Positions 34,040 through 42,809 of a DNA stretch of 56,803 nucleotides are shown one piece after another. Position 1 is the first letter of the stretch. The number at the start of each line of letters is the position of its first letter. The stretch spans positions 1 through 56,803 of the forward strand of contig JAJYHP010000051.1 in NCBI GenBank assembly GCA_021784715.1. The letters are read 5' to 3'. This DNA comes from a bacterium. Its GTDB lineage: Bacteria; Eremiobacterota; Eremiobacteria; Baltobacterales; Baltobacteraceae. The notes below the pieces were generated by a model that was given only the letters and a program-made list of their open reading frames with translations, did no database searches and had not been told where the DNA came from. The translations under genes and the position numbers were made by a program.

Positions 34040-35472
34040 GCTTCAACGGGCACCAAGCGATCGACGGGGCGGTGGTCATCATTGAAACCGTGCTGTTTTT
34101 CTACTTTTTAATCATCAACGGCTACTATGCATTTACCGGCGGTGTGGCGCTGCTGCGTCTCCCGGGTTTCGTGAAGATGCATCTCGCCGACCCGGTACGT
34201 CGTTCCAACTCGACGCTCGATCGCCCGGTGACCATGCTCGTCCCCGCATTCAACGAGCGAGAGATTATCGTCACCTCCGTACGATCGATGCTGGCGCTCG
34301 AGTATGTCAATTTCGAAATCGTCGTCATTAACGACGGCTCGACCGACGACACGCTCGAACGACTGCACGAGGCCTTCGATCTCGAGCCCTACGAGGGGAT
34401 ATACCGCGTCGAACTCCCCACCGAGCAGGTTCGGGAAGTCTATCAATCCCGTCTCCATCCCGAATTACGCGTGATCGACAAGGCAAACGGCGGCAAAGGT
34501 GACGCGCTCAACGCCGGCATCAACCTCTCGCGCTATCCGCTGCTCTTTACCGCCGACGCGGACTCCTACTATCACCGGCAGACGCTCCAATGGATGGTCG
34601 AGCCGTTCCAACGCGATCCGCGAACGGTCGTCGTCGGTGGGGCGGTCGCCGTTGGGAATGCCTCGACCCCGGTCGACGATAAGCCCTTCGAACCTTCGCT
34701 CCCAAAGAATTTAATGCAGCTCTTCCAGGTGCTCGAGTATTTACGCGCCTTCTTGGCGACGCGGATGGGGTTCGCGCCGTTCAACGCTCTCGGCATCGTT
34801 TCGGGGGCCTGCGGGCTGTGGCGGCGCGATATTCTTATCGCGTGTGAAGGTTTTCGCACCGATACGATTTGGGAAGATATGGAGATGACGTTGCGCGTCC
34901 ATAATTATTGCATCAATACGGGGCGCCCATATCGCATCGCGTTTTCGCCGTTCCCGGTCTGTTGGACCGACGTGCCGGCATCCCCGAAGGTCCTCTACAA
35001 CCAACGCAAGGGTTGGCACCGCCACCTCTCCGAGTGCGTCGTCATTCATCGGAAGCTGCTCTTCGGCAACGGCGGAATCTTTAGTTGGGTAACGATGCCG
35101 TACCTCGTGTTTTTCGAATGGCTCGCCCCGGTGGTGGTGATCGGCGGCGTCGTGTTTTCGCTCGTCATGGCGGCATTAGGGTATCTGGATTGGCGGACGC
35201 AATGGTGGTTGCTCGCCCTCGTTTTCGTGCTTGCGATGTTCGGCTCGATTATCAGTATTTTGCTCGATGAGATATCGTTTACCGCGTATCGCTTAAGCCA
35301 GGTGTGGGTGCTTTTCGCGGCGGCGTTTCTCGAAAATTTCGGCTATCGGCAGTTCGTCATGGTTGCGAACCTCTCGGGGCTCCTGGCGTGGCTCTTCCGT
35401 CGGCCGATACGAGGAAACACCAAATACCCCGGACTCTTCGTCGCGCCTTGGGTTCCCAAGAATCGCGGCTGA
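34036..35472 (+). CDS. Processive family 2 glycosyltransferase (PgaC/IcaA-like)
   Basis: A 478-residue membrane glycosyltransferase that should polymerise and help export a beta-linked polysaccharide. One membrane helix precedes the catalytic domain (ETVLFFYFLIINGYYAF). The GT2 motifs are VINDGSTDDT, DKANGGKGDALN, TADADSYY (DxD), WEDMEMTLR (catalytic Asp region) and QRKGWHRH (QxxRW-like). Three to four helices follow (about 345-445). IcaA/PgaC, which make poly-N-acetylglucosamine, share this plan. Substrate could be the N-acetyl sugar or uronic acid made by the first genes of the operon. ATG 34036 overlaps the HEAT stop; the longer frame upstream is a shadow. Confidence 0.88.
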   Translation: MSFNGHQAIDGAVVIIETVLFFYFLIINGYYAFTGGVALLRLPGFVKMHLADPVRRSNSTLDRPVTMLVPAFNEREIIVTSVRSMLALEYVNFEIVVINDGSTDDTLERLHEAFDLEPYEGIYRVELPTEQVREVYQSRLHPELRVIDKANGGKGDALNAGINLSRYPLLFTADADSYYHRQTLQWMVEPFQRDPRTVVVGGAVAVGNASTPVDDKPFEPSLPKNLMQLFQVLEYLRAFLATRMGFAPFNALGIVSGACGLWRRDILIACEGFRTDTIWEDMEMTLRVHNYCINTGRPYRIAFSPFPVCWTDVPASPKVLYNQRKGWHRHLSECVVIHRKLLFGNGGIFSWVTMPYLVFFEWLAPVVVIGGVVFSLVMAALGYLDWRTQWWLLALVFVLAMFGSIISILLDEISFTAYRLSQVWVLFAAAFLENFGYRQFVMVANLSGLLAWLFRRPIRGNTKYPGLFVAPWVPKNRG

Positions 35473-35547
35473 GCGAGCAAAAGCAGGAAGGCGCGGCTCG
35501 TTAGGAGGACCTTACAACCTGTCTCCCGTGGATTGGAGGTTTGGAGC

Positions 35548-36582
35548 GTGTCCCTTACTCCTCGTGGATTACTGACTGCACTTATCGCCGTGCTGCGCTT
35601 TGCGTTGGGGCTGGTCGTTTGGGTCGCTTCGGTGACGCTGCTCGGCCTCTTCGCACTGGAGTTCCTCCACGCGCCGGGGCTCGAGGCGACCGCGCTCGTG
35701 CGGCTCGCGCATCGCCTCGCCGATGCCGACATTCGCTTGGTCTCGCGCTGGTTCGGGCTTTCGTGGCCGAGCGCCGGCCGCATCAACTATGCGCCGCTGG
35801 GAATCGCCGTCGCGATATGGATCGCGAAGGGCATTCTCGACTCGGTTTTGCAGAGGCTCGATTATATCGTTCGGCGCACCTTCAAGTCGTCTTCCCGGAG
35901 CGGGCTCGGCGCGCTGCGCGCCGATGGTGCCGATGGCGCCTTCTCGATGCGGAAACTCGACGCGGAATCCGAGCATCACCGCGGCATTCTGCTCAAGCGC
36001 TATCGCGAGATCGAAGGCGCGCTGAAATCCTCGTCGCGCAAACCCTGCACCTTTCTTTCGATCGATATCGTGGGATCGACGAAGATGAAGGTCGGCGAGC
36101 GGCCGACCGCCGTCGCCGCGACCTTTCAGGCCTACGAAGAGATGGTTCGCAATACGTTCGATTCCTATAGCGTTTGGAAGCAGACCTGGACTCCGGACGG
36201 AGTCATGGCGTGCTTTCTCGATCGCGAACTCGGCGTCTCCGCGGGGCAGCGCGTTCTGGCGGAGCTCGAACGTTTCAACCGCGACGAAAATCAGTTACGC
36301 ACGCCGATCGAGGTGCGCTGCGGGCTCAATGACGGCGACGTCGTGATTTTCGAAGATAGCCAACTCGAGAAGGTCGCAGATCATGCCATCGACGTCGCCG
36401 GACACATGCAAAAACATGCGAATATCAACGCGCTGTGGCTGAGCACCGAGGTCTTCGAACGGCTCGAAAATAAGGCCGGCTTCGTGCCCGTCGAGGCCGA
36501 GGTCGATGGTTTTTCGGTCGTCGAATGGACGCCGATGCCCGAAGCAGTGGGAGCGCCAGGGGAGAGCGACCGTCCGGGCTAA
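35548..36582 (+). CDS. Membrane protein with a class III nucleotidyl-cyclase-like domain
   Basis: A 344-residue protein with an N-terminal membrane pair (about residues 7-35 and 75-95) and a cytosolic domain of adenylate/guanylate cyclase fold (about 165-320). TFLSIDIVGSTKMK carries the first metal Asp, and TPDGVMACF sits where cyclases have GDGVMAxF, keeping the second Asp. The transition-state segment is HAIDVAGHMQKHA in place of a typical NxAAR. The catalytic set is therefore only partly typical, and it may be a weak cyclase or a nucleotide sensor. GTG 35548 has a GGAG site nearby. It follows the GT2 gene by 75 bases on the same strand, so it may regulate polymer synthesis. Confidence 0.75.
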   Translation: MSLTPRGLLTALIAVLRFALGLVVWVASVTLLGLFALEFLHAPGLEATALVRLAHRLADADIRLVSRWFGLSWPSAGRINYAPLGIAVAIWIAKGILDSVLQRLDYIVRRTFKSSSRSGLGALRADGADGAFSMRKLDAESEHHRGILLKRYREIEGALKSSSRKPCTFLSIDIVGSTKMKVGERPTAVAATFQAYEEMVRNTFDSYSVWKQTWTPDGVMACFLDRELGVSAGQRVLAELERFNRDENQLRTPIEVRCGLNDGDVVIFEDSQLEKVADHAIDVAGHMQKHANINALWLSTEVFERLENKAGFVPVEAEVDGFSVVEWTPMPEAVGAPGESDRPG

Positions 36583-36592
36583 TCCGTGGGGC

Positions 36593-37813
36593 ATGAGATC
36601 GCCTCGTACCGCCGCTCTTGCGGCCATTCTTTTGCTCGCCTCGCCTTTGGCTGCTTGCTCGAGCGGCCCGGCGCCCGCTTCCACCACGATCGGGATCGGC
36701 GTCGACCTGCCGCTCTCGGGGGCCGACGCTTCGGTCGGTACGAGCACGCTCGACGGCATCAAACTTGCCGTCGCGCACGCGAACGCCAAGGGCGTTCCCG
36801 GCGGCTTCACCTTTGCCGTGCAGGCGCTCGACGACACGCAGCAGGGCGTCCACAACCCGCAGCAGGGAGCGAGTAACGTGCGCACCCTCATCGCCGACGA
36901 TAGCGTGCTGGCGATTATCGGCCCGTATAATTCGAACGTCGCCGCGGCGGAGATTCCGATTACCAACCAGGCGGGGATCGTTCAGATCAGCCCCTCGGCG
37001 GTGAGCGATGGGCTGACGTTAGGGAAAGACGCGGCGATGTTGCGCCGCGCGAACCCCACCGTCAATACCTTTTTCCGCGTCTGCACGACCGATTCGCGGC
37101 AGGGCTCGGCGGCGGCGCGTTTCGCGCTCGATCTCAAACTCAAGCGAGCGTATATCGTCGACGATAACGAGACCTATGGCCTCGATCTCGCCAACGTGTT
37201 CGCGCGCGACTTTACCAAACTCGGCGGCACCGTCCTCGGACGCGACCACATCGCTCCCGACACGCAAGATTTCAAAGCGTTGCTCCTGAAAATCAAGGGC
37301 TACAAACCCGATTTCATTTTCTTCGGCGGCACGACGAGTACAGGCGGAGGCTTGCTGCGGCGACAGATGTTCGACGTCGGAATGGGGAAACTCGCGTTCA
37401 TGGGCGGTGACGGCATACCCGATATCGCCGAAGTTGCGAAAAAGCGCGCCGACGGAACCTATTACACCGTCGCCGCGCCGAACGCCGATCTGCTGCCTGC
37501 TGCCAAGCGCTTCGTTGCCGCCTATAAAGCCAAATTCGGCAGCGACGTCGGTCCCTACAGCGCGAACGCGTATGCGGCGACGGAGGTCGCGATCTCGGCG
37601 ATCGAACGAGCGATCGAGGCGAACGGGAACAAAATGCCGACCCGAGCGGAGGTGCTGGCGAAAATTCCGCGCAACGCCAAGAACGAAGTCCACACGCCGA
37701 TCGGGCCGATCTCCTTCAATAAGAACGGCGACGTCCGCAAGCCGGTGATTTCGCTCTACGCAATTCGTAACGGCCATTCGTCGTTCATCGAGCAACTCAA
37801 CCTAAGCGAATAG
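36593..37813 (+). CDS. livJ: Branched-chain amino acid-type ABC substrate-binding lipoprotein
   Basis: A 406-residue periplasmic-binding protein of type I fold. The signal peptide ends in lipobox LAAC, so Cys22 is probably lipidated and membrane-tethered. IGIGVDLPLSGADASVG, AIIGPYNSNVAAAEIPI and AYIVDDNETYGLDLANVFA are standard LivJ/LivK blocks. The ligand cannot be fixed from sequence: relatives bind Leu/Ile/Val, other amino acids, amides or aromatic acids. It opens the livJHMGF operon, whose genes follow in the canonical order with overlaps. No strong promoter was seen in the ten bases after the cyclase-like gene. Confidence 0.9.
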   Translation: MRSPRTAALAAILLLASPLAACSSGPAPASTTIGIGVDLPLSGADASVGTSTLDGIKLAVAHANAKGVPGGFTFAVQALDDTQQGVHNPQQGASNVRTLIADDSVLAIIGPYNSNVAAAEIPITNQAGIVQISPSAVSDGLTLGKDAAMLRRANPTVNTFFRVCTTDSRQGSAAARFALDLKLKRAYIVDDNETYGLDLANVFARDFTKLGGTVLGRDHIAPDTQDFKALLLKIKGYKPDFIFFGGTTSTGGGLLRRQMFDVGMGKLAFMGGDGIPDIAEVAKKRADGTYYTVAAPNADLLPAAKRFVAAYKAKFGSDVGPYSANAYAATEVAISAIERAIEANGNKMPTRAEVLAKIPRNAKNEVHTPIGPISFNKNGDVRKPVISLYAIRNGHSSFIEQLNLSE

Positions 37814-37817
37814 CCGC

Positions 37818-38729
37818 TTGCACGAGTTTCTCGCTCAACTTGCCAACGGCGTCGAGCTCGGCGCGATCTATGCCTTGATCGCGCTCGGCTATACGCTGGT
37901 TTATGGCATTCTCGAGCTCATCAACTTCGCCCACGGCGACGTCTATACGTTCGGCTCCTTCGTCGCACTCGGCATCTTCGTGGGGCTGCGCGCGGCGGGA
38001 GTCTTGCACGGAGCGGGCTTGATTCTTGGGATCGCCGCGGCGCTAATCGCTGCGATTATTGCGAGCGCGCTTCTGAACGCCGGGATCGAACGGCTCGCCT
38101 ACCGCCGTTTGCGGAAGGCGCCGCGGCTCGCACCGCTGATAACCGCTATCGGCGTCTCGTTTATGCTCGAGAACCTGATCGAACTCTGGCAGGGCTCCGC
38201 ACCGGTTCCGTTTCCTAACGTCATTCCGAACCCACAGTTGCATATCGGCGCGCTCGAAGTCGGCGTCCAACAGATCGTCGTCGTCGCGCTGGCCATCGTA
38301 ACGATGGTCACGCTTCATTTTTTCGTCCAACGCAGCAAGCTCGGGAAGGCGATGCGCGCGGTCGCCCAGGATCGCGATGCGGCATCGTTAGTCGGGATTA
38401 ACGTCGATCGCACGATCGCGATAACCTTCCTCATCGCCGGTGCGCTTGCGGGCGTTGCAGGCTTCGTCGGCGGCGTCTCGTTCGGTTCGGCATGGTTCCT
38501 GAACGGTTTCGGCGCGGGATTGCGCGCGTTTACCGCCGCCGTTCTCGGAGGCATCGGCAACATCGCCGGAGCGATGCTCGGCGGCTTCCTCATCGGTATG
38601 CTCGAATCGTTTTCTACCTGGTTGATCGGCGGGCAGTGGAGTAACGTCGCCGTCTTCTCCGTGCTGATCCTCGTGCTGGTCTTTCGCCCGAGCGGTTTGC
38701 TCGGAGAGACGTTGCCGGAGAAAGTGTGA
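37818..38729 (+). CDS. livH: LIV-type ABC transporter permease LivH
   Basis: A 303-residue inner-membrane permease with about eight hydrophobic helices. The opening GAIYALIALGYTLVYGILEL INFAHG region (positions 37860-37930) and the EAA-like cytosolic loop SKLGKAMRAVAQDRDAASLV are hallmarks of LivH. GIGNIAGAMLGGFLIGMLES near the end is also conserved. It starts at TTG 37818, four bases after the livJ stop. Its TGA overlaps the GTG of livM. It forms the heterodimeric channel with LivM. Confidence 0.92.
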   Translation: MHEFLAQLANGVELGAIYALIALGYTLVYGILELINFAHGDVYTFGSFVALGIFVGLRAAGVLHGAGLILGIAAALIAAIIASALLNAGIERLAYRRLRKAPRLAPLITAIGVSFMLENLIELWQGSAPVPFPNVIPNPQLHIGALEVGVQQIVVVALAIVTMVTLHFFVQRSKLGKAMRAVAQDRDAASLVGINVDRTIAITFLIAGALAGVAGFVGGVSFGSAWFLNGFGAGLRAFTAAVLGGIGNIAGAMLGGFLIGMLESFSTWLIGGQWSNVAVFSVLILVLVFRPSGLLGETLPEKV

Positions 38730-39802
38730 TCTACACCTACGCGTTCGTCGCCATTGCGGCGTGCGTCGCAATCGAACGTTTCCACAATCGGCGCGCAAAG
38801 GCGACGATCGTCCTGATACTCGCCGCCTTCCTCGCCATCGCTCCTCGCTTCTATGGAAACGATGCCGTTTTCAGCGTGCTCGCCGATGCGGCCGTCTACG
38901 TCATGCTCGCCCTCGGTCTCAATATCGTCGTGGGCTTCGCCGGCCTTCTCGACCTCGGCTATGCGGCGTTTTTCGCGATCGGCGCCTACACCTACGGCAT
39001 GCTCGCCAGCCCGCAGTTCGGGTTGCATTTACCATTCTGGGTGCTGCTTTTTCTCGCCGCCGCCCTCGCCGCACTGTTCGGAGCGCTTTTGGGCGCGCCG
39101 ACGCTCCGACTTCACGGAGATTATCTCGCGATCGTAACGCTCGGCTTCGGTGAAATCGTACCGCAGATATTTCAGAACCTCACGAAATATACCGGCGGTC
39201 CGAACGGCATTGCGGCACTCGACGTGCCGACGTTCTTCGGCCATTCCTTCGGCGCATCGGTGATGCCTTATTACTATATCGCGCTCGTTGGAATCGCCGC
39301 CGCGCTGTGGATCTCGCGGAACCTTCGCGAGAGCCGCCTGGGGCGCGCGTGGATGGCGATACGCGAGGACGAACTCGCGGCGAAGCACGCCGGAATCGAC
39401 GTTCTTCGTTCGAAGCTCGCGGCGTTTGCCATCGGTGCCTCGTTTTCGGGTATCGGCGGCGTGCTCTTCGCAGCGAAACTCGCGCTCGTCTCACCCGATC
39501 TCTTCGGCTTTCAGGTGAGCGTGCTCATCGTTTCGATGTTGGTGCTTGGCGGAATGGGCAACATCGTCGGCGTTGTGGTCGGAAGTTTGCTGTTGACGAT
39601 CGTGAACTCGGCGTTGCTTCCGCAGATCAATTCCTTGGTCGATGCAACGTTTCATACCACGGTCGATCTTTCGAATCTCCACTTCCTGATTTACGGTGCG
39701 ATTCTCGTGGGAATCATGCTCTTTCGGCCGGAAGGATTGCTTCCCAATCGCGAGCGGCGGGCCGAGCTGCACCACGCGGGCGAAGCGGCGGGCGACGCAT
39801 GA
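38726..39802 (+). CDS. livM: LIV-type ABC transporter permease LivM
   Basis: A 358-residue polytopic permease. The LivM-specific blocks ALGLNIVVGFAGLLDLGYAA and GAPTLRLHGDYLAIVTLGFG are present, followed by LTGGPNGI-like TKYTGGPNGIAAL and the cytosolic loop SRLGRAWMAIREDELAAKHA that docks the ATPases. It has more N-terminal helices than LivH, as usual. It begins at GTG 38726 within the livH stop and ends by overlapping the ATG of livG. It pairs with LivH. Confidence 0.92.
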   Translation: MIYTYAFVAIAACVAIERFHNRRAKATIVLILAAFLAIAPRFYGNDAVFSVLADAAVYVMLALGLNIVVGFAGLLDLGYAAFFAIGAYTYGMLASPQFGLHLPFWVLLFLAAALAALFGALLGAPTLRLHGDYLAIVTLGFGEIVPQIFQNLTKYTGGPNGIAALDVPTFFGHSFGASVMPYYYIALVGIAAALWISRNLRESRLGRAWMAIREDELAAKHAGIDVLRSKLAAFAIGASFSGIGGVLFAAKLALVSPDLFGFQVSVLIVSMLVLGGMGNIVGVVVGSLLLTIVNSALLPQINSLVDATFHTTVDLSNLHFLIYGAILVGIMLFRPEGLLPNRERRAELHHAGEAAGDA

Positions 39803-40560
39803 AAGTGCTCGAACTCGCGGGAGTCGGCAAACGCTTCGGAGCGCTGACGGCACTCTCCAACGTAACGCTCGATGTCGAAGAAGGGGCGATCTTCGGGATC
39901 ATCGGTCCCAACGGTGCCGGGAAATCGACGTTGTTCAATCTCTTGACGGCGATCTATCGCTGGGACGAAGGTTCGATCTCGATCGGCGGCCTCTCGATCG
40001 CCGGGCTGAGCACGCAGCGCATCGCGCGCCTCGGCGTCTCCCGAACCTTTCAGAACCTTCGACTCTTCGGGAACGCATCGGCGCTCGCCAACGTAATGGT
40101 CGGCGAACATGTGCTGCTCGAAGCAAACGTGTTGGACTCGTTATTGAATACCGGCAGAGAGCGGCGCGAGCGAACGGAGGCGGAGAAGCGCGCGCGCGAG
40201 TTATTGCGCTTCGTTGGCGTATCGGGCGTCGAAGAACAATTCGCCCGGAATCTATCCTACGGGACGCAGCGCCGCCTCGAGATCGCGCGAGCGCTCGCCG
40301 CTCGCCCGCGCTTGCTGTTGCTCGACGAGCCTGCAGCGGGGCTCAATTCCTCGGAAAAACACGAACTGGTATCCCTAATCCGTGCGATTCGCGACGGCGG
40401 AACGACGGTGCTGTTGATCGAGCACGATATGGGACTCGTGATGAATCTTTGCGAACGGATCGCCGTACTCGATTACGGCGAAAAGATCGCCGAGGGAGAA
40501 CCCCGAGAGATCCGAGAGCATCCTCGCGTGATTGAAGCGTACCTGGGCGCGCCGGCATGA
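39799..40560 (+). CDS. livG: LIV-type ABC transporter ATPase LivG
   Basis: A 253-residue nucleotide-binding subunit. Walker A is GPNGAGKST. RTFQNLRLF is the LivG-type Q-loop. The signature is NLSYGTQRRLEIARAL, Walker B is LLLLDEPAAGLN, and the switch is IEHDMGLVMNLCERIAVLDY. The C-terminal REHPRVIEAYLGA block is typical of LivG. ATG 39799 overlaps the livM stop and its TGA overlaps the livF ATG. It works as a heterodimer with LivF to energise uptake. Confidence 0.93.
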   Translation: MKVLELAGVGKRFGALTALSNVTLDVEEGAIFGIIGPNGAGKSTLFNLLTAIYRWDEGSISIGGLSIAGLSTQRIARLGVSRTFQNLRLFGNASALANVMVGEHVLLEANVLDSLLNTGRERRERTEAEKRARELLRFVGVSGVEEQFARNLSYGTQRRLEIARALAARPRLLLLDEPAAGLNSSEKHELVSLIRAIRDGGTTVLLIEHDMGLVMNLCERIAVLDYGEKIAEGEPREIREHPRVIEAYLGAPA

Positions 40561-41270
40561 GCGCGCTACTCGAAGTTCGTGCGCTCGACGTGCGGTACGG
40601 GGGAATCGTGGCGTTGCGCGGCATCGATCTCCGCGTAGAAGAGGGAGAGATCGTCGCACTGCTCGGCGCCAACGGAGCCGGAAAGACGACGACGCTGCGA
40701 GCGATTTCAGGGTTGTTGCCGATCCGTTCGGGCGAGGTGGATTTCGATGGAGCGAACCTTCGAAAATGTTCTTCCGACGCCATCGCGCGGCGAGGCATCG
40801 GGCACGTGCCCGAGGGGCGACGGATCTTCACGCGGATGACGGTTCGCGAAAATCTCGAAATGGGGGGATTTGCGATTGCCTCGCACCGCGAGACGGCGAT
40901 GCGTATCGACGACGCGCTCGCGATCTTTCCCCGCCTGCGCGACCGCATCGAGCAGCGCGCGGGGACGCTTTCGGGAGGCGAACAGCAGATGCTCGCGATC
41001 GCGCGCGCTTTGATCGCTCGTCCGCGCCTGCTGCTCCTCGACGAGCCCTCGCTCGGGCTCGCGCCGCTCGTCGTCAAACAAATCTTCGAAGTGCTCCGCG
41101 ATATTCATAGCCGTGGGACGACGATCGTCCTCGTCGAACAGAACGCGCGTGCTGCACTCGCCCTGGCGGACCGGGGATACGTTCTCCGAAATGGGGAGAT
41201 CGCGCGCAGCGACACGGCGGCCGCCTTGTCGGAAGACCCGGCCGTGGTAGCCGCGTATTTGGGAGGCTAG
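40557..41270 (+). CDS. livF: LIV-type ABC transporter ATPase LivF
   Basis: A 237-residue nucleotide-binding subunit. Walker A is GANGAGKTT. GIGHVPEGRRIFTRMTVREN is the LivF-specific Q-loop stretch. The signature is LSGGEQQMLAIARAL and Walker B is LLLLDEPSLGLAP. The end reads LSEDPAVVAAYLGG. It is complete. A broken second copy of its last third is found at 42640-42800, beyond the DUF2079 gene. Its TAG is followed immediately by the GTG of the DUF2079 gene. Confidence 0.93.
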   Translation: MSALLEVRALDVRYGGIVALRGIDLRVEEGEIVALLGANGAGKTTTLRAISGLLPIRSGEVDFDGANLRKCSSDAIARRGIGHVPEGRRIFTRMTVRENLEMGGFAIASHRETAMRIDDALAIFPRLRDRIEQRAGTLSGGEQQMLAIARALIARPRLLLLDEPSLGLAPLVVKQIFEVLRDIHSRGTTIVLVEQNARAALALADRGYVLRNGEIARSDTAAALSEDPAVVAAYLGG

Positions 41271-42680
41271 GTGGCGAATTCTATTGCTGGTGGGAAATCA
41301 CCAAAAGCGATAGTGTGGATCGGCGCCGCGCTCTTCGTCGTAGGTTATTTTGCGCTGAATTTCAACAGTTGGTGGACCTACGATAGTCTCGCCGATTTCG
41401 GCCTCTTCATGCAGTCCATGAACGATCCGTCGGGGATGCTCAGGAACTCCGTTGAAGGGAGCCATTTCTTCGTTCATTTTTCGCCGATCTACGATCTCTT
41501 CGCGCCATTCGTGCAGCTCACTCATTCCGTCATTCCGGTGCTCGCGCTTCAATCCGTGGCGGGAGCGCTCGTCGGAATCGGCGCCTACGAGCTCGCGAAA
41601 GGGCGACTCCCCGAAAAATATGCAGTTGCCCTCGCATGCATTGCGTTCCTCTACCCGCCGTTGGGCGGGCTCATCTATAACGCTCCGTACGAAACGTGCT
41701 TCGCTCCCGCCGCAACGGTATGGTTGTTCGTTTTTGCTATGCGGAGAAATTGGACGGCGACGATTCTCGTCGCGCTTTTCACGCTGGGTATAAAAGAAGA
41801 TCAGGGAGTATTTCTTGCCTGGGACGCTCTCGTCGCCGGAGTTTTTGCTTGGAGAACGGGCGATCGACCCCTCCTCAAAGTATCCGGATCGCTGTTCTTG
41901 GCGGCGATCGTCGTACCGGCCGCTTGGCTGATTTGGCGAAACGACGTGCATGCCCACTGGGTAGCGTTGACCCCGATATTTTCGCCGGTCGCAAGCGGTG
42001 TAACGCCGCCGCTGACGAGCGCGTTGCGGCGGATCGGCTTCATGGGCGAAGTTCTCATTCCTCTCGGCTTGTTGCCGCTTTTTAGCGGCCGTTGGATGCT
42101 CTTTGCCATCCCGCCGTTTCTCGAGGTGTTGATTCCGCCGTACGACTCTCTGCGCGACGTACAGGCGCACTATAGCGGCGTGTGGATCGGCTATACGATA
42201 ATCGCGTTTGTAATGGGTGCATGCCGCCTACATGCCGCACGTCCGCGTCGCCTTCGGCCGTTCGTTCTGTTTAGCTCGATCGCCGCTCCTGCGATTCTTA
42301 TTTTTGCAAGCCCGCTGCATTGGCGCGCGACCGTGCACGCCCGCACTCCGCAGGATGCGGTTCTCGACAAAATTCTTGCCGAAGATTTGCCGCCGGTGGG
42401 GACGATAGGAGTCAGCAACGGCATGTTCGGGCACCTTTGGGAGAGCAGGCGGTTCGAATTGGGGCTCGCGCATCGGCCGTGTTACGCACTGGTCGACCCA
42501 ACTTTATTGCCGAATACACAAACGCCGATGGCGGCGTTGGTACGGCAACGAAAATGGGGAACGTACGTGCGGCTCTGGGAGAAGAGCGGCGTGTCGTTGT
42601 ATCGCCGGAGGTCCTGCGAGGCGAGCGGGCGTGGGGCTTTGCGATCGTCGTCAGCGACCGCTTCGAAGTATCCCGCGTAA
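41271..42680 (+). CDS. DUF2079-family multi-helix membrane protein
   Basis: A 469-residue integral membrane protein with about nine hydrophobic segments. DLGLFMQ-like LADFGLFMQSM, GSHFFVHFSPIYDLFAP and a KEDQGVFLAWDAL segment resemble DUF2079 (PF09852), a GT-C-like glycosyltransferase-related family of unknown function. The last 22 residues or so (after VSLYRRR) look unrelated to the family and are read from the degenerate livF remnant in another frame. GTG 41271 abuts the livF stop with no gap. By eye its base composition is less GC-rich than livF, which suits a later insertion. It is not expected to belong to the transporter. Confidence 0.75.
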   Translation: MANSIAGGKSPKAIVWIGAALFVVGYFALNFNSWWTYDSLADFGLFMQSMNDPSGMLRNSVEGSHFFVHFSPIYDLFAPFVQLTHSVIPVLALQSVAGALVGIGAYELAKGRLPEKYAVALACIAFLYPPLGGLIYNAPYETCFAPAATVWLFVFAMRRNWTATILVALFTLGIKEDQGVFLAWDALVAGVFAWRTGDRPLLKVSGSLFLAAIVVPAAWLIWRNDVHAHWVALTPIFSPVASGVTPPLTSALRRIGFMGEVLIPLGLLPLFSGRWMLFAIPPFLEVLIPPYDSLRDVQAHYSGVWIGYTIIAFVMGACRLHAARPRRLRPFVLFSSIAAPAILIFASPLHWRATVHARTPQDAVLDKILAEDLPPVGTIGVSNGMFGHLWESRRFELGLAHRPCYALVDPTLLPNTQTPMAALVRQRKWGTYVRLWEKSGVSLYRRRSCEASGRGALRSSSATASKYPA

Positions 42681-42800
42681 TTCAGCGGCGTGGGACAACG
42701 ATCGTTCTCGTCGAACGGGAGGCGCGTGCGGCTCCCGCGCGCATCGAAGCGGCGGCCGCTTTAGCAGAAGATCCCAGCGTGGTAGCCGCGTGTTTGGGGA
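42640..42800 (+). pseudogene. Degenerate duplicate of the livF 3' end
   Basis: One frame here reads FEVSRVIQRRGTTIVLVERE, then ARAAPARIEAAAALAEDPSV and VAACLG. Intact LivF has FEVLRDIHSRGTTIVLVEQN, then ARAALALADR..., ending DTAAALSEDPAVVAAYLGG. At DNA level 42689-42725 matches 41112-41148 closely, and 42751-42800 matches the last 50 bases of livF. About 40 bases between are deleted. The segment lies after the DUF2079 gene and just before the DUF2721 gene, and its first part overlaps the DUF2079 tail. It has no start of its own and is a remnant. Confidence 0.8.
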
Positions 42801-42809
42801 GGGAAAAGT

